Positions 47,006-55,860 of a stretch of DNA of 64,000 bases are shown here, piece by piece; position 1 is the stretch's first letter, and each line of letters opens with the position of its first letter. The notes beneath the pieces were generated by a model. The model had not been told where the DNA came from and ran no database searches. It worked only from the letters and a program-made list of their open reading frames with translations. The translations under genes and the position numbers were made by a program. Source of the DNA: CATOSP01 sp965205385 (GTDB lineage: Bacteria > Chloroflexota > Dehalococcoidia > Lucifugimonadales > UBA3495); NCBI GenBank assembly GCA_965205385.1, contig CBDBGS010000006.1, forward strand, positions 62,001 through 126,000, written 5' to 3'.

Positions 47006-47103
47006 CTCACCTCGGTCTCAGGTGAGCGATTATTATCTAATATGTGATTTTCAATGATACCGCCTCGGCCCCCATTGACAGAGGATGGCCGGTATCGTAT
47101 CGT
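47006..47103 (+). promoter_or_regulatory. Hairpin and promoter upstream of the DUF1800 gene
   Basis: A 7-bp hairpin CTCACCT-N7-AGGTGAG (47006-47026) is followed by a sigma-70-type promoter: TTGACA 47075-47080, 17 bases, TATCGT 47098-47103, giving a leader of about 80 bases to ATG 47189. The hairpin may end minus-strand or upstream transcription or bind a regulator. The rest of 46799-47188 shows no gene. Confidence 0.5.
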
Positions 47104-47188
47104 CTAGCTGACAAATTGCGCAAAACGTGGACTTAACTAGGAAAGTGCGTACCCCTGGAACAAAGTTACTTTATAAGGAGACTTGCAT

Positions 47189-48589
47189 ATGTCAAACAAG
47201 GAAGTTCGCGCTGAATTAGCTCACCTGATGCGCCGCGCAGGGTTTGGGGCTACCACGGAGGAGCTTGACCGGTTCGAGTCAATGGGCTACGAGGCCACGG
47301 TCGATGAACTGGTTAATCCCCCTGAAGAGCAGCCCGCGGGCGAAATGGCCCTCCTGCTCCGGTACATGCCAGGCTGTCTGCTCCCCGGCGGCGTGCCTCT
47401 CCCGGGACAGTACAACTGGATGTACAACATGATCACCACCCAGAGGCCCCTTGAAGAGAAGGTCGCCCTCTTCTGGCACCACGTTTTCGCCACTGGCAAC
47501 TCCAAGGTTGATAACTGCGACCAGATGCTCGAGCAACTGGTTATGTTCCGCCGCTACGGCACCGGCAATTACCGTGAAATGCTGGTGCAGGTATCCAAGA
47601 ATCCGGCCATGATATACTGGCTGGACAACAACGAGAACCACCGGGACGCCGTCAACGAGAACTGGGGACGCGAGCTTCTGGAGCTCTTCTCCATGGGCGT
47701 CAGCAACTACACCGAAGTGGACGTACGGGAAGCCTCCCGCGCCTTTACCGGCTGGACCATCATGCCCAAGCTCCCCCGCCAGCCCTTCGGACGGTTCCCG
47801 TGGTCGTTTGAGTACCTGGCCGAGGACCACGACGACGGCGAGAAGACCTTCTTGGGCCACTCCGGCAAACTCAACGGTGAGGACATCATCGACATCATCG
47901 TGAACGAGCCGGCCACCGCCCGATTCATCTGCCGCCACCTGTACAACTTCTTCGTGGCCGACGAGGTCCAGGTTCCTGCTTGGACCATTGAGCCCGCCCG
48001 CGACGAAGAGGCCCTGGACATGATGTGCACCGCGTTCGAAGAGTCCGGCTACGAGATGAAGGCCGTCCTCAAGCTCATGTTCAACTCCGAGTTCTTCAGG
48101 AACGCCCGGTTTGCCAAGATCAAGAGCCCGGCTGAAGTCGTCGCCAGCACCCTGAGGCTGGTCGGCACCTACCGGACTCCCGAACCGAGCATACCCGACA
48201 TAGGCCCGCAGGCTGGCTACATGGGCCAGTCTTTGCTGGACCCGCCCAGCGTTGAGGGTTGGTATACCGGGTCCGAGTGGATCAACAGCGGCTCGCTCCT
48301 AGCCCGGATCAACTACGTGGCCGACCGCGTCGCCGACACGAACCTGCCCGGTGTACAGAGGATCATCGAGTCCATGAAGACCGAAGGAATCTCGACGCCA
48401 GAGCAACTAATCGAGGCGTCCCTGGAGCACATGGGATACCTGGAGATCGGCGAGGAGACCCGCCAACAGCTCATGGACCACGCCAAGGCCGAGGGCAACA
48501 TGGACTGGATGAACGAGGAAGCCTCCGGCGTCCGCGTCGGTGAGATGCTGGCCCTGGTCGGCGCCACCACCGAGTACCAGTTCGGCTAG
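47189..48589 (+). CDS. DUF1800 family protein
   Basis: 466 residues from ATG 47189 (AAGGAG 8 bases upstream). DUF1800 landmarks: HLMRRAGFGATTEELDRFESMGYEATVDELV, EKVALFWHHVFATGNSKV, NPAMIYWLDNNENHRDAVNENWGRELLELFSMGVSNYTEVDVREASRAFTGWT, GEDIIDIIVNEPATARFICRHLYNFFV, and GQSLLDPPSVEGWYTGSEWINSG. DUF1800 genes nearly always sit beside DUF1501 genes, as here; their function is unknown, with exported or surface roles suggested. No signal peptide or Tat motif is seen in this one. Third codon positions are strongly C/G, suggesting high expression. Confidence 0.9.
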   Translation: MSNKEVRAELAHLMRRAGFGATTEELDRFESMGYEATVDELVNPPEEQPAGEMALLLRYMPGCLLPGGVPLPGQYNWMYNMITTQRPLEEKVALFWHHVFATGNSKVDNCDQMLEQLVMFRRYGTGNYREMLVQVSKNPAMIYWLDNNENHRDAVNENWGRELLELFSMGVSNYTEVDVREASRAFTGWTIMPKLPRQPFGRFPWSFEYLAEDHDDGEKTFLGHSGKLNGEDIIDIIVNEPATARFICRHLYNFFVADEVQVPAWTIEPARDEEALDMMCTAFEESGYEMKAVLKLMFNSEFFRNARFAKIKSPAEVVASTLRLVGTYRTPEPSIPDIGPQAGYMGQSLLDPPSVEGWYTGSEWINSGSLLARINYVADRVADTNLPGVQRIIESMKTEGISTPEQLIEASLEHMGYLEIGEETRQQLMDHAKAEGNMDWMNEEASGVRVGEMLALVGATTEYQFG

Positions 48590-48609
48590 ACATTCGCCAC
48601 GCTAAGGAC

Positions 48610-48770
48610 GGCCCTTCGACTTCGCTCAGGGTGAGCGGGTGGAAATTCCCCGCCCATCCTGAGCAGAAGCCAAACAGGGACATCCTGGGCCAGACCCAAC
48701 CCCGCTCATCCTGGGCCGGAGGCAAACCCCCGCTCATCCTGAGCGGAGCGCAGCGGAGTCGAAGGACCCG
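48610..48770. repeat. Palindromic intergenic repeat element
   Basis: The left end GGCCCTTCGACTTCGCTCAG and the right end (complement of GAGTCGAAGGACCC) form inverted arms, and CCGCTCATCCTGAGC-like units recur inside (48650s, 48700s, 48733-48752). This is the pattern of REP/MITE-like dispersed palindromes common in uncultured Chloroflexi and other genomes. It lies between the DUF1800 and DUF1501 genes and could form a strong hairpin in the mRNA. Confidence 0.7.
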
Positions 48771-48803
48771 CTAACTAGAGCAATCCTTAAAGGAGTTTAG
48801 AGC

Positions 48804-49931
48804 ATGACCTCTACGAAGAAAGACCCAGTCATCGTAGTCTTGCAGCTCACCGGCGGCAACGACTATTTCAACACCGTCATTCCCTACAACGACCCTCTCT
48901 ACTACGACAACCGTCCCGCCGTTCAGTACCGGCAGGAAGACATCATCAAGGTCGACGACCAACTCGGCTTCGCTCCCACCATGGGCCCCATCAAGGAGCT
49001 TTACGACCAGGGTAAGGTCGCCGTTCTCCACGGCATCGGCTACGCCGACTCCCCCAGGTCCCACTTCCGCTCCATGGACATCTGGCACACCTGCGAGCCG
49101 GACAAGGTCGGCACCGAGGGTTGGGCCGGCAGGCTCGCCCGCGAGCTAGACCCCAACAAGGAGAACGTCCTCTCCGCCATTAACTTCGGCCATGGCCTGC
49201 CACGCGCCCTGGTGGTCCCCGGCGTACCCGTCGCCGCCATCGCCGACCTCGAGACCTACGGCGTCCTCACCGGCATCAGTGACGAGTCCCAGCGCCTAAA
49301 GGCCCTGGACCTCTTCGCGCGCATGTACTCCCCCGCCGTCGGTTCCGGCATGGTCACCGACTATCTCCGCTCCACCGGCATGGAAGCCATGACCGGCGCG
49401 GACATCGTCAAAGTAGCCCCTGAGATGTACTCCTCCAGCGTCGAGTACCCCAATTCCCCCATCTCCGCTCACCTGAAGGACATCGCTCAGGTCTACCTGG
49501 CCGACCTCGGCACCCGCATCTTCTACACCCAGCACGGCTCATTCGACACCCACGCCGGCGAGGCTGGCGCGCATCCCACCCTGTGGAAGGACGTCTCAGA
49601 AGGCATCTCCGCCTTCTTCGAAGACCTCCACGCCCACGGCCAGGGTGACAACGTCGTCATGTACCTCTTCACCGAGTTCGGACGCCGCGTCCACGACAAC
49701 GGCTCCGGCACCGACCACGGCGCCGCCGGCGCGGCCTTCGCCATCGGCGACCCGGTCAAGGGCGGCATGTACGGCCGGTACCCCTCGGCCAAGGCCGAGG
49801 ACCTGGAACAGGGCGACCTGGTCCCCAACTACGACTTCCGCGGCGGCTACACCACCATCTTGGAAGACTGGTTCGGCCTCGACGCCAAACCCATCGTCAA
49901 CGGCTCTTTCGAGAAGCATAGCTTCCTTTAA
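48804..49931 (+). CDS. DUF1501 family protein
   Basis: 375 residues. Typical blocks: VIVVLQLTGGNDYFNTVIPYND, KVAVLHGIGYADSPRSHFRSMDIWHT, GWAGRLARELDP, YTQHGSFDTHAGEAGAHPTLWKDV, and YLFTEFGRRVHDNGSGTDHGAAGAAFAIG. The His/Asp pattern (GGND, SFDTH, EFGRR, GTDHG) places it in the alkaline-phosphatase/sulfatase-like superfamily, so metal-dependent hydrolysis is possible. The Tat signal common in the family is absent. It is paired with the DUF1800 gene across the palindromic repeat; an AAGGAG site precedes ATG 48804. Codon use is very GC3-rich like its neighbours. Confidence 0.9.
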   Translation: MTSTKKDPVIVVLQLTGGNDYFNTVIPYNDPLYYDNRPAVQYRQEDIIKVDDQLGFAPTMGPIKELYDQGKVAVLHGIGYADSPRSHFRSMDIWHTCEPDKVGTEGWAGRLARELDPNKENVLSAINFGHGLPRALVVPGVPVAAIADLETYGVLTGISDESQRLKALDLFARMYSPAVGSGMVTDYLRSTGMEAMTGADIVKVAPEMYSSSVEYPNSPISAHLKDIAQVYLADLGTRIFYTQHGSFDTHAGEAGAHPTLWKDVSEGISAFFEDLHAHGQGDNVVMYLFTEFGRRVHDNGSGTDHGAAGAAFAIGDPVKGGMYGRYPSAKAEDLEQGDLVPNYDFRGGYTTILEDWFGLDAKPIVNGSFEKHSFL

Positions 49932-49964
49932 GCCGCATCAGCACTGATTCATGGAGGAAATGAC

Positions 49965-51029
49965 ATGGCGGAAATAACGATAGCCCCTGGCCGATGCTGG
50001 CAGTATAGCCACTATGTAGGCCGCCAGGGCGGCGCTGGCACCGGATTTGGCCAGCCCAACGGTATCGCCCTCGGGAGCGGCGACGTAATGTACGTGGCCA
50101 ACCGGGGCGGGAACGGCCGCATCTCCAAGGTCACCGTCGGCGAAGAGTTCATCCGTGAATTCGGACGGGCCGAGGACAACGGCGAGGACAAGTTCGTCTG
50201 GCTGTCCGCCATCGCGGTGGACCAAGACGAGAACGTCTACGCCGCCGACGAGTGGCTGCACCGGATCACCGTCTTCAACAGCGACGGTGATGTCGTCAAC
50301 ACCTGGGGCGAACAGGGCGACGGCGAAGGGCAGTTGAGCGGCCCCACCGGTCTGGCGTTCGACGCCGACAACAACGTTTGGATCGTCAACAGCCTGAACA
50401 GCCGGATCCAGAAGTTCTCCACAGACGGGGGATACCTGGGCGGCTTCGGCTCCAAAGGCAGCGAAGAAGGCGAGCTGGACCTCCCCTGGGGTATCACCAT
50501 AGACCCCGAGGGCGATCTGTACATCGCCGACTGGCGCAACCACCGGGTGCAGAAATTCAGCCCCGATGGCAGCCATATCATGACCTTCGGCTCGGGCAAG
50601 AAGACCGGCGTCACCCCCGACGGCGCCACACCTTACAGCCACACCTTCCAGTCCCGCTCCGAGGTCAATCCCAAGGACTTGAACCACCCCACTGGTATTG
50701 CGGTTGACGGGGATGGCGACGTCTACGTGGTCGACTGGATGAATGAGCGCGTAGTAATCTTCGACCGCGTTGGCGAGCCGGTGGCTACCTTGCGCGGAGA
50801 CGCCTCAGGTCTGTCCAAGTGGGCGCAGCTCTCCATAGCCGCGAACCCCGACATGGCCAAGGCCCGCAGGCGGGTCAAGAACCCGGAGATCCAGAATTAC
50901 TTCCGGATGCCCGTCGCTTGCGCATTTGACCGGCAGAACGACCGGTTGCTAGTAGCCGACACCCTGCGCAGCCGCGTGCAGGTGTACTACAAGGACCGGG
51001 AGTACATGGACCCCCAGTTCAACCTCTAG
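49965..51029 (+). CDS. NHL-repeat six-bladed beta-propeller protein
   Basis: 354 residues with about six NHL blades: FGQPNGIALGSGDVMYVANRGG, WLSAIAVDQDENVYAADEWLHRITVFNSDG, LSGPTGLAFDADNNVWIVNSLNSRIQKF, LDLPWGITIDPEGDLYIADWRNHRVQKFSPDG, LNHPTGIAVDGDGDVYVVDWMNERVVIFDR and VACAFDRQNDRLLVADTLRSRVQVY. No signal peptide. It starts 33 bases after the DUF1501 gene (GGAGG upstream), so DUF1800-DUF1501-NHL probably form one transcript ending at the terminator at 51073. The blade series may bind a partner of the other two; no activity can be named. Confidence 0.88.
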   Translation: MAEITIAPGRCWQYSHYVGRQGGAGTGFGQPNGIALGSGDVMYVANRGGNGRISKVTVGEEFIREFGRAEDNGEDKFVWLSAIAVDQDENVYAADEWLHRITVFNSDGDVVNTWGEQGDGEGQLSGPTGLAFDADNNVWIVNSLNSRIQKFSTDGGYLGGFGSKGSEEGELDLPWGITIDPEGDLYIADWRNHRVQKFSPDGSHIMTFGSGKKTGVTPDGATPYSHTFQSRSEVNPKDLNHPTGIAVDGDGDVYVVDWMNERVVIFDRVGEPVATLRGDASGLSKWAQLSIAANPDMAKARRRVKNPEIQNYFRMPVACAFDRQNDRLLVADTLRSRVQVYYKDREYMDPQFNL

Positions 51030-51072
51030 GAAGGGTTCGGCTCAGTCCGAACCGGCCCAAGCGGGAACCAAA

Positions 51073-51105
51073 AACCGGGGCCTCAATTCTATCGAGGCCC
51101 CGGTT
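51073..51105. terminator. Bidirectional hairpin terminator
   Basis: A 12-bp perfect stem (AACCGGGGCCTC, 9-base loop, GAGGCCCCGGTT) lies between the convergent NHL and Asp-box propeller genes; A-rich sequence on the left gives a short U tract for the minus-strand transcript. Confidence 0.85.
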
Positions 51106-51133
51106 CGCGTCTACGGAATTCCGCTGTCGCGGT

Positions 51134-52141
51134 TTATCCTTTCCCCACGGCCAGCGCTCCCACGGCCACGGTGGGAAGCTTGACTGGCAACTCCTGCCAG
51201 CTCTCCCCCTGGTCTTGACTGCAAAACAGCTTCCCTCCGTCCGTGCCCGCATAGACGCGGCCTGGACTGGCAACGTCCCATTCGAAGGCTACGACCATGT
51301 CTGACGGGTTCTCTCCCTGTCCCAACTCTTCCACCAGGGACCAAGTGCGTCCTCCGTTGGTGGAGCGGTAGAACTGAGGGTCTTTCCTGCCCGCGTTGGC
51401 CGACACGGTGACTAACACCAGGTCCGCGTCATTCGGGTCGGCGGCTATGTGCAGCGTGTAGCGACGGTCTAGACCCGTGTTGATGAGTTCCCAGTTGTCT
51501 CCCTCGTCGTCCGTTCTGTAAGGAGCGCGGGCGGTTGCGACGTAGACCGTGTTAGGCCTGCTTGGGCTGAGATTCACGCAGTGGATGTCGTCGTTCAGGC
51601 CTGGTAACTGCTTCCAGGTCGCCCCGCCATCGTGAGTGCTGACCATTCCTCCCACTTCGATACCGGCGAACATGCACGACGGCCCAAGGGGGGACATGCG
51701 CAGGTCGCGTATATGTGAGTCCCGGGTCTCCGCGTGGAAACCCCAGTCCTTGGATTCAGGGACCGCCCTAAAACCGGCGCATTCTTGCCAACTGGCGCCG
51801 CCGTCGTTGGACTGAAACAGGGCCGCCGGTTCGCTGCCAACATAGACCGTCCCGGGGTCCGAAGGATGGGCCAACACGCTGTGGGCGTAGGGTGTGGGGT
51901 AGGAATCCAGGTGTTGCCAGGTTAACCCGGAGTCGTCGGTGCGGTAGACGCCAGCCTCATAGGCTGCCAAGAAGGCCCGCCTTGGATCAATGGGGCTGGC
52001 CGACAATCGGGACGCCGCGTGAGGCAGTGGTGTAACCGGCCCTTGATGCCAGGACTTGCCTTCGTCCTCAGTGAACACGGCGCATACGCCGTCGTGCATA
52101 CCGACGTAGATTCTATGGTTTAGCCCGCCATTCTGTGACAT
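51134..52141 (-). CDS. Asp-box (BNR/sialidase-like) beta-propeller protein
   Basis: 335 residues with seven Asp-box motifs (S-x-D-x-G-x-T-W type): TEDEGKSWHQ, TDDSGLTWQH, SNDGGASWQE, THDGGATWKQ, TDDEGDNWEL, STNGGRTWSL and SQDQGESWQE. This spacing is the WD40/YVTN and VPS10-type propeller seen in photosynthesis-stability-factor-like and exo-sialidase-like proteins. Sialidase catalytic residues are not evident, so it is probably a binding protein. No signal peptide. ATG 52141 has GGGGGAGAGA upstream. It converges with the NHL gene across the terminator. Confidence 0.87.
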   Translation of the reverse strand: MSQNGGLNHRIYVGMHDGVCAVFTEDEGKSWHQGPVTPLPHAASRLSASPIDPRRAFLAAYEAGVYRTDDSGLTWQHLDSYPTPYAHSVLAHPSDPGTVYVGSEPAALFQSNDGGASWQECAGFRAVPESKDWGFHAETRDSHIRDLRMSPLGPSCMFAGIEVGGMVSTHDGGATWKQLPGLNDDIHCVNLSPSRPNTVYVATARAPYRTDDEGDNWELINTGLDRRYTLHIAADPNDADLVLVTVSANAGRKDPQFYRSTNGGRTWSLVEELGQGENPSDMVVAFEWDVASPGRVYAGTDGGKLFCSQDQGESWQELPVKLPTVAVGALAVGKG

Positions 52142-52228
52142 GGTCTCTCCCCCAAACGGATGTATCTTTGGACCTTCTCTATATATTGTGAGATTGCCGA
52201 GTTCGTCAAGAGTGGACGTACCAGAGAC

Positions 52229-52828
52229 CTAAGCTCCCCAACCGTTCCCCCAACGGCCATCGAACGCCACCTCATCGAGCGGCCTGCGCCTCGTTGGACC
52301 GTACCGAGTCCCTTCGGCGGGAAACCCTATAGGTAGCAATGCGGCGGTGGAGACCTCATCGGGAATGCCCAGGATTTCCTTGATGTCCGCCTCAAACCGT
52401 GATTGTCGGGTGGTCAACACGCTGGCCAACCCCAGCCCCCGCGCCGCCAGCAATATGTTTTGGACTGCCGGATATATGGAAGCGCCCGAGCCTAGTCCAC
52501 CCCTGAGGCAGGCAACTATCAACACCGGCACGTCGTCCAGGTGGTCTTCCAGGTCTTGGGCCAACCGGTAAACTCGCCTCTGTTGTCCGGTCATGTCTTC
52601 CCGGATATCGAACCTTGAACCGGTCCGGTAAAGGTCGCCAATCTTGCGCCGGGTTTCTGGGTCCCGCACGACGATGAAGCTCCAACCCTGCTGGACTCCG
52701 CCTGACGGGGCCTTGATCGCAGCCTGTAGGATCCGGGAGATCATCTCGTCGGGCACCGGATCGGGCTTAAACCGGCGCAGTCCTCTCTGGGTGTCAATAG
52801 CCTCGAACAGGCCAATTGCATCGGGCAT
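52229..52828 (-). CDS. Nitroreductase family protein
   Basis: 199 residues with the FMN-dependent nitroreductase fold: TQRGLRRFKPDPVPDEMISRILQAAIKAPSGGVQQGWSFIVV (FMN phosphate-binding Arg-Arg and the Pro-Ser-Gly loop), YPAVQNILLAARGLGLASVLTT, and IPDEVSTAALLPIGFPAE near the C terminus. Such enzymes reduce nitro compounds, quinones or flavins with NAD(P)H, or act as dehalogenases. Substrate unknown. AAAGGAG precedes ATG 52828. It is 88 bases from the Asp-box gene on the same strand; 52829-53117 holds no gene. Confidence 0.88.
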   Translation of the reverse strand: MPDAIGLFEAIDTQRGLRRFKPDPVPDEMISRILQAAIKAPSGGVQQGWSFIVVRDPETRRKIGDLYRTGSRFDIREDMTGQQRRVYRLAQDLEDHLDDVPVLIVACLRGGLGSGASIYPAVQNILLAARGLGLASVLTTRQSRFEADIKEILGIPDEVSTAALLPIGFPAEGTRYGPTRRRPLDEVAFDGRWGNGWGA

Positions 52829-53117
52829 TTGATGCTCCTTTGTACCCGACTCCCCTTGTGGATCGTGGTGGTCTGCGAAAGTCGGGGAAGTCCTGTATCT
52901 ATATCGTTGGGACCAATCCTACCATAGTGGTGATGAGATTTGCGGCGTGGCCGGAGTACCCCACCCTGCCTCCAGTTGACGAGTACTAGCCAGCCACGTA
53001 GACTCCCATCATATCATCGTGCGTGATCGTGGGGTTTCTCCAGCGGAGACTCACCATGCGAACGACTAAGTTACCGGCTAGCGATACCTTCGAGTCCACA
53101 CCAATAGGAGAATAGGT

Positions 53118-54842
53118 ATGAAGCTTCAAATCATGTCCCCCGCCGCCGATAGGGTTGATTTCAAGGTGCCCCCGGCGCCGCGGCTTGATTCTCTGGAAGG
53201 CAAGACCATCGGCTTGTACAACAACATGACCGGCGGAGCTGACGTCGCCGTCGACAGGGTCGCCGAACACCTCACCAACCGCTTCTCAGGAATGAAGTTC
53301 CAGCGCTACGGTGGAGACCTCCGGCCAGGGCGTCCCGCCCTCAGCAGGGGGAACCATATCGACGAAGAAGAGGCGGCTTACATTGCAAACGAAGTTGATG
53401 CGATGATCGGGGCGACGGCGCATTGAGGCGGCTGCACGTCGTGGCTTGCCCATGACATGGTCGCAATGGAAAAGGCCGGCGTCCCTGCGGTTGCAATCGC
53501 CGCCCGCAGTTTCGCCAGGGCGTGGCAGTCCTGCGTCGATGGCTGGGGCCAACCGGGGACCGCGTTCGTCACCATACCCCATGCCACCACCGGCCAGCAG
53601 CCGGACTACATCCGAAAGATGGTGGATGAGCAGATCGACGACATCATCCTGGGCTTGACCAGGTTAACCGCCACCCCGGCGGGAAACGGGCGGGCCAGGA
53701 ACGGCGGCGAGTCCACTGAGACGCTAATCGTAGAGATGGACGACACGCCTCTCGGCCTGGACGCGGTCAATCGCTTCCTGGAAGAGCGGGACTGGAGCGA
53801 CGGCATGCCCGTGATACCGCCCACCCCCGCTGCCGTCGAGGCGATGTTGAAGGGTACGAAACGAGACCCCCAGGACGTCGTGATGGTCATGGAGCCGGGC
53901 TTCGGCCTCGCGACGGTTGAGAAGATCGCGGTTAACGCGGTCATGGCGGGCTGCGCGCCAGAACAATTCCCAGTGCTTCTCGCGGCTATCGATTGTATCG
54001 CCCAACCCGAAATGAACCACCGCGACATGCAGGTGTCCGGACACACCGAAGCTCCGCTGATTCTGGTCAATGGTCCAATCGCCCGGAAGGCGGGGATCAA
54101 CTCCGGTACTACCGCGATGGGCCCTGGTGTGATCAACCGCCCCAACACGGCCATTGGACGGGCGCTGCGGCTATGCCTGATCAATATTGGGTACTGCAAG
54201 GCCGGCGCGGGGGACCCCAACTTCATCGGTCTGCCGACCAAGTTCGGTATGTGCATCGCCGAAAACGAAGACCTGAGCCCCTGGCAGCCCTACCACATGG
54301 ACAAGGGCTACCGGCACGACGAAAGCGCGGTTACCGTGGTCACCGTCACCGGCCCCGCGGACATTCTGGACTCCAGTTCCAGAAACCACCTGGATACCTT
54401 GGATAACATAGGTTCCAACATGGCCTACCGGTACTCAGGCGCGGGCGGTTGGCTCAGGGGTTGGCAGTCTGCCCAGGTGGGCCACACCAACAAGCGTGTG
54501 CCGTATCAGGGCCCCTACCATCCCATCATCTTGAGCCCCTCACGTGCGGTGATACTGGCCGAGGCGGGGATGAGCAAACAAGACGCCCAGGAATGGTTGC
54601 ACGAGCATTGCCGAATCTCGTTGAGCGATGTCCTCGGTTCGCGTGGGATGCCCAAGGATGCCAACGGGAAGTGGCTTACCCACCCGGAGTTGCAACACCT
54701 TGAAAATGACCCCCATGCTACGATCCCGGCCCTGGAGAGTCCGGAACAGTATCTACTGTTCGTAACCGGCGGGTCGACTCACTACGCCAATTTCTTCTAC
54801 GGCACATACGGTATCGCGACGATGCCCGTGGAAGATGTATAG
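53118..54842 (+). CDS. UGSC-like selenoprotein (in-frame UGA at codon 103), two-domain
   Basis: One frame of 574 codons runs from ATG 53118 to the stop before 54843, interrupted only by TGA at 53424-53426. Reading it as selenocysteine gives IGATAHUGGCTSWLAHDMVA, the redox site of UGSC-family (seleno)proteins, here with Gly in place of Ser (U-G-G-C). Protein similarity continues on both sides (KTIGLYNNMTGGADVAVDRV before; KAGVPAVAIAARSFARAWQS after), which rules out a simple pseudogene end. Residues 1-190 form the UGSC domain; residues 215-574 are a second domain (SDGMPVIPPTPAAVEAM ... LPTKFGMCIAENEDLSPWQP ... FVTGGSTHYANFFYG) that I recognise only as a frequent partner. The role is probably redox chemistry on a small substrate. 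AGGAG lies upstream. Confidence 0.8.
53427..53450 (+). promoter_or_regulatory. SECIS-like hairpin after the in-frame UGA
   Basis: Directly after TGA, GGC(53427-53429) can pair with GCC(53448-53450), and GCTGC(53431-53435) with GTGGC(53441-53445, including G-U pairs), around the loop ACGTC. A GU in the apical loop about 12-13 bases after the UGA matches known bacterial SECIS elements read by SelB. Thermodynamics were not computed. Confidence 0.5.
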
Positions 54843-54866
54843 TCCAGCCGTTACACCGTACGGCGA

Positions 54867-55847
54867 ATGCCCGATGGACCGCTCTCCGAATCAATTGACG
54901 ATGGTCTCCCGAGGGGTGGAATGCCAAGGTTAGCAGCGGATAAATACGTTACCAAAGTACGAAAGCCCGACGATGTAGACGAGTTCTGGGATGACGTGTT
55001 GGCCCAGACCGCCAAGATTCCTCTGGACGCGGAGGTCAACCACGATCCTCTGAGGTCCTCGGAGGCGATCGACGTGTTCGACGTCTTCTACACGAGCCTC
55101 GACGATGTGCGTATAGCCGGTTGGTATGCGGTGCCCAAGGAACGGGACGGCCTCCTGCCGGGCCTGCTACAGGTGCCCGGCTACAACATGGAGCCTCCGA
55201 TCCCCAAGAATTGGGCCAAGAAAGGTTACGCCACGTTCAGCGTAGCTCCCCGCGGTAAGCTGCGGAGCAACCGCCAATTCAATCCCGGCTACCCCGGCCT
55301 GCTCACCTATGGCATGGTGGACCGCAACACATACTCCTACCGCGGCTTCTACATGGACGCCTGTAGGGGCGTGGAGTTTCTCCTGGGCCGCGACGAAGTT
55401 AACAGTGACCGGATTGGTGTAACGGGACACAGCCAGGGCGGAGGACTAACCGTCTCAACCGCCGCGCTGCGTCCGGAGATTAAGGCCGCGGCCGCTGGCG
55501 CACCCTACCTGTGCGGCTACATGGACGCAATTGAATTGACCGACGCCTACCCCTACCAGGAGATCACCGACTACCTGAGAGCGTACCCCGGCAGCCGCGA
55601 TCAGGTAGAAGAGACCCTGGCATACTTCGATGGCATCAACCTGGCCCACCGGATCAATTGCCCGATGATCGTGAGCGTGGGCCTTCAGGACAGCACCTGT
55701 CCCCCGGAAACCGGTTTCGCGATGTTCAACGCCATCGCCAGCGCCGACAAGAAGATATACGCCTACGACGGCCACGGCCACGACGCCAATGGCCGCCAGC
55801 ACGGCGCGGTAATAGACGCGTTCCTGGCCGAGCACCTGAAGGTTTAG
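54867..55847 (+). CDS. Acetyl-xylan-esterase (AXE1)-like alpha/beta hydrolase
   Basis: 326 residues resembling AXE1/cephalosporin-C deacetylase: DVDEFWDDVLAQTAKIPLDAEV, DVFYTSLDDVRIAGWYAVPKE, GYATFSVAPRGKLRSN, and the complete triad, Ser in VTGHSQGGGLTV, Asp in VGLQDSTCPP, His in YDGHGHDANG. Members remove acetyl groups from sugars or antibiotics. The CPP loop after the Asp is typical of AXE1. No signal peptide, so it works inside the cell. It begins 24 bases after the selenoprotein gene and 13 bases before its own paralogue, suggesting one operon. Confidence 0.87.
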   Translation: MPDGPLSESIDDGLPRGGMPRLAADKYVTKVRKPDDVDEFWDDVLAQTAKIPLDAEVNHDPLRSSEAIDVFDVFYTSLDDVRIAGWYAVPKERDGLLPGLLQVPGYNMEPPIPKNWAKKGYATFSVAPRGKLRSNRQFNPGYPGLLTYGMVDRNTYSYRGFYMDACRGVEFLLGRDEVNSDRIGVTGHSQGGGLTVSTAALRPEIKAAAAGAPYLCGYMDAIELTDAYPYQEITDYLRAYPGSRDQVEETLAYFDGINLAHRINCPMIVSVGLQDSTCPPETGFAMFNAIASADKKIYAYDGHGHDANGRQHGAVIDAFLAEHLKV

Positions 55848-55860
55848 CGGACTAGGGAAT

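Noticed and set aside
48610..48770. CRISPR-like repeat
   Set aside because: Units are palindromic and irregularly spaced, without constant-length spacers or cas genes.
53424..53426. Treating the UGA as a true stop with two separate genes
   Set aside because: Conserved sequence flanks it in the same frame, the downstream part lacks a ribosome binding site at its first ATG, and the motif fits a selenocysteine site.
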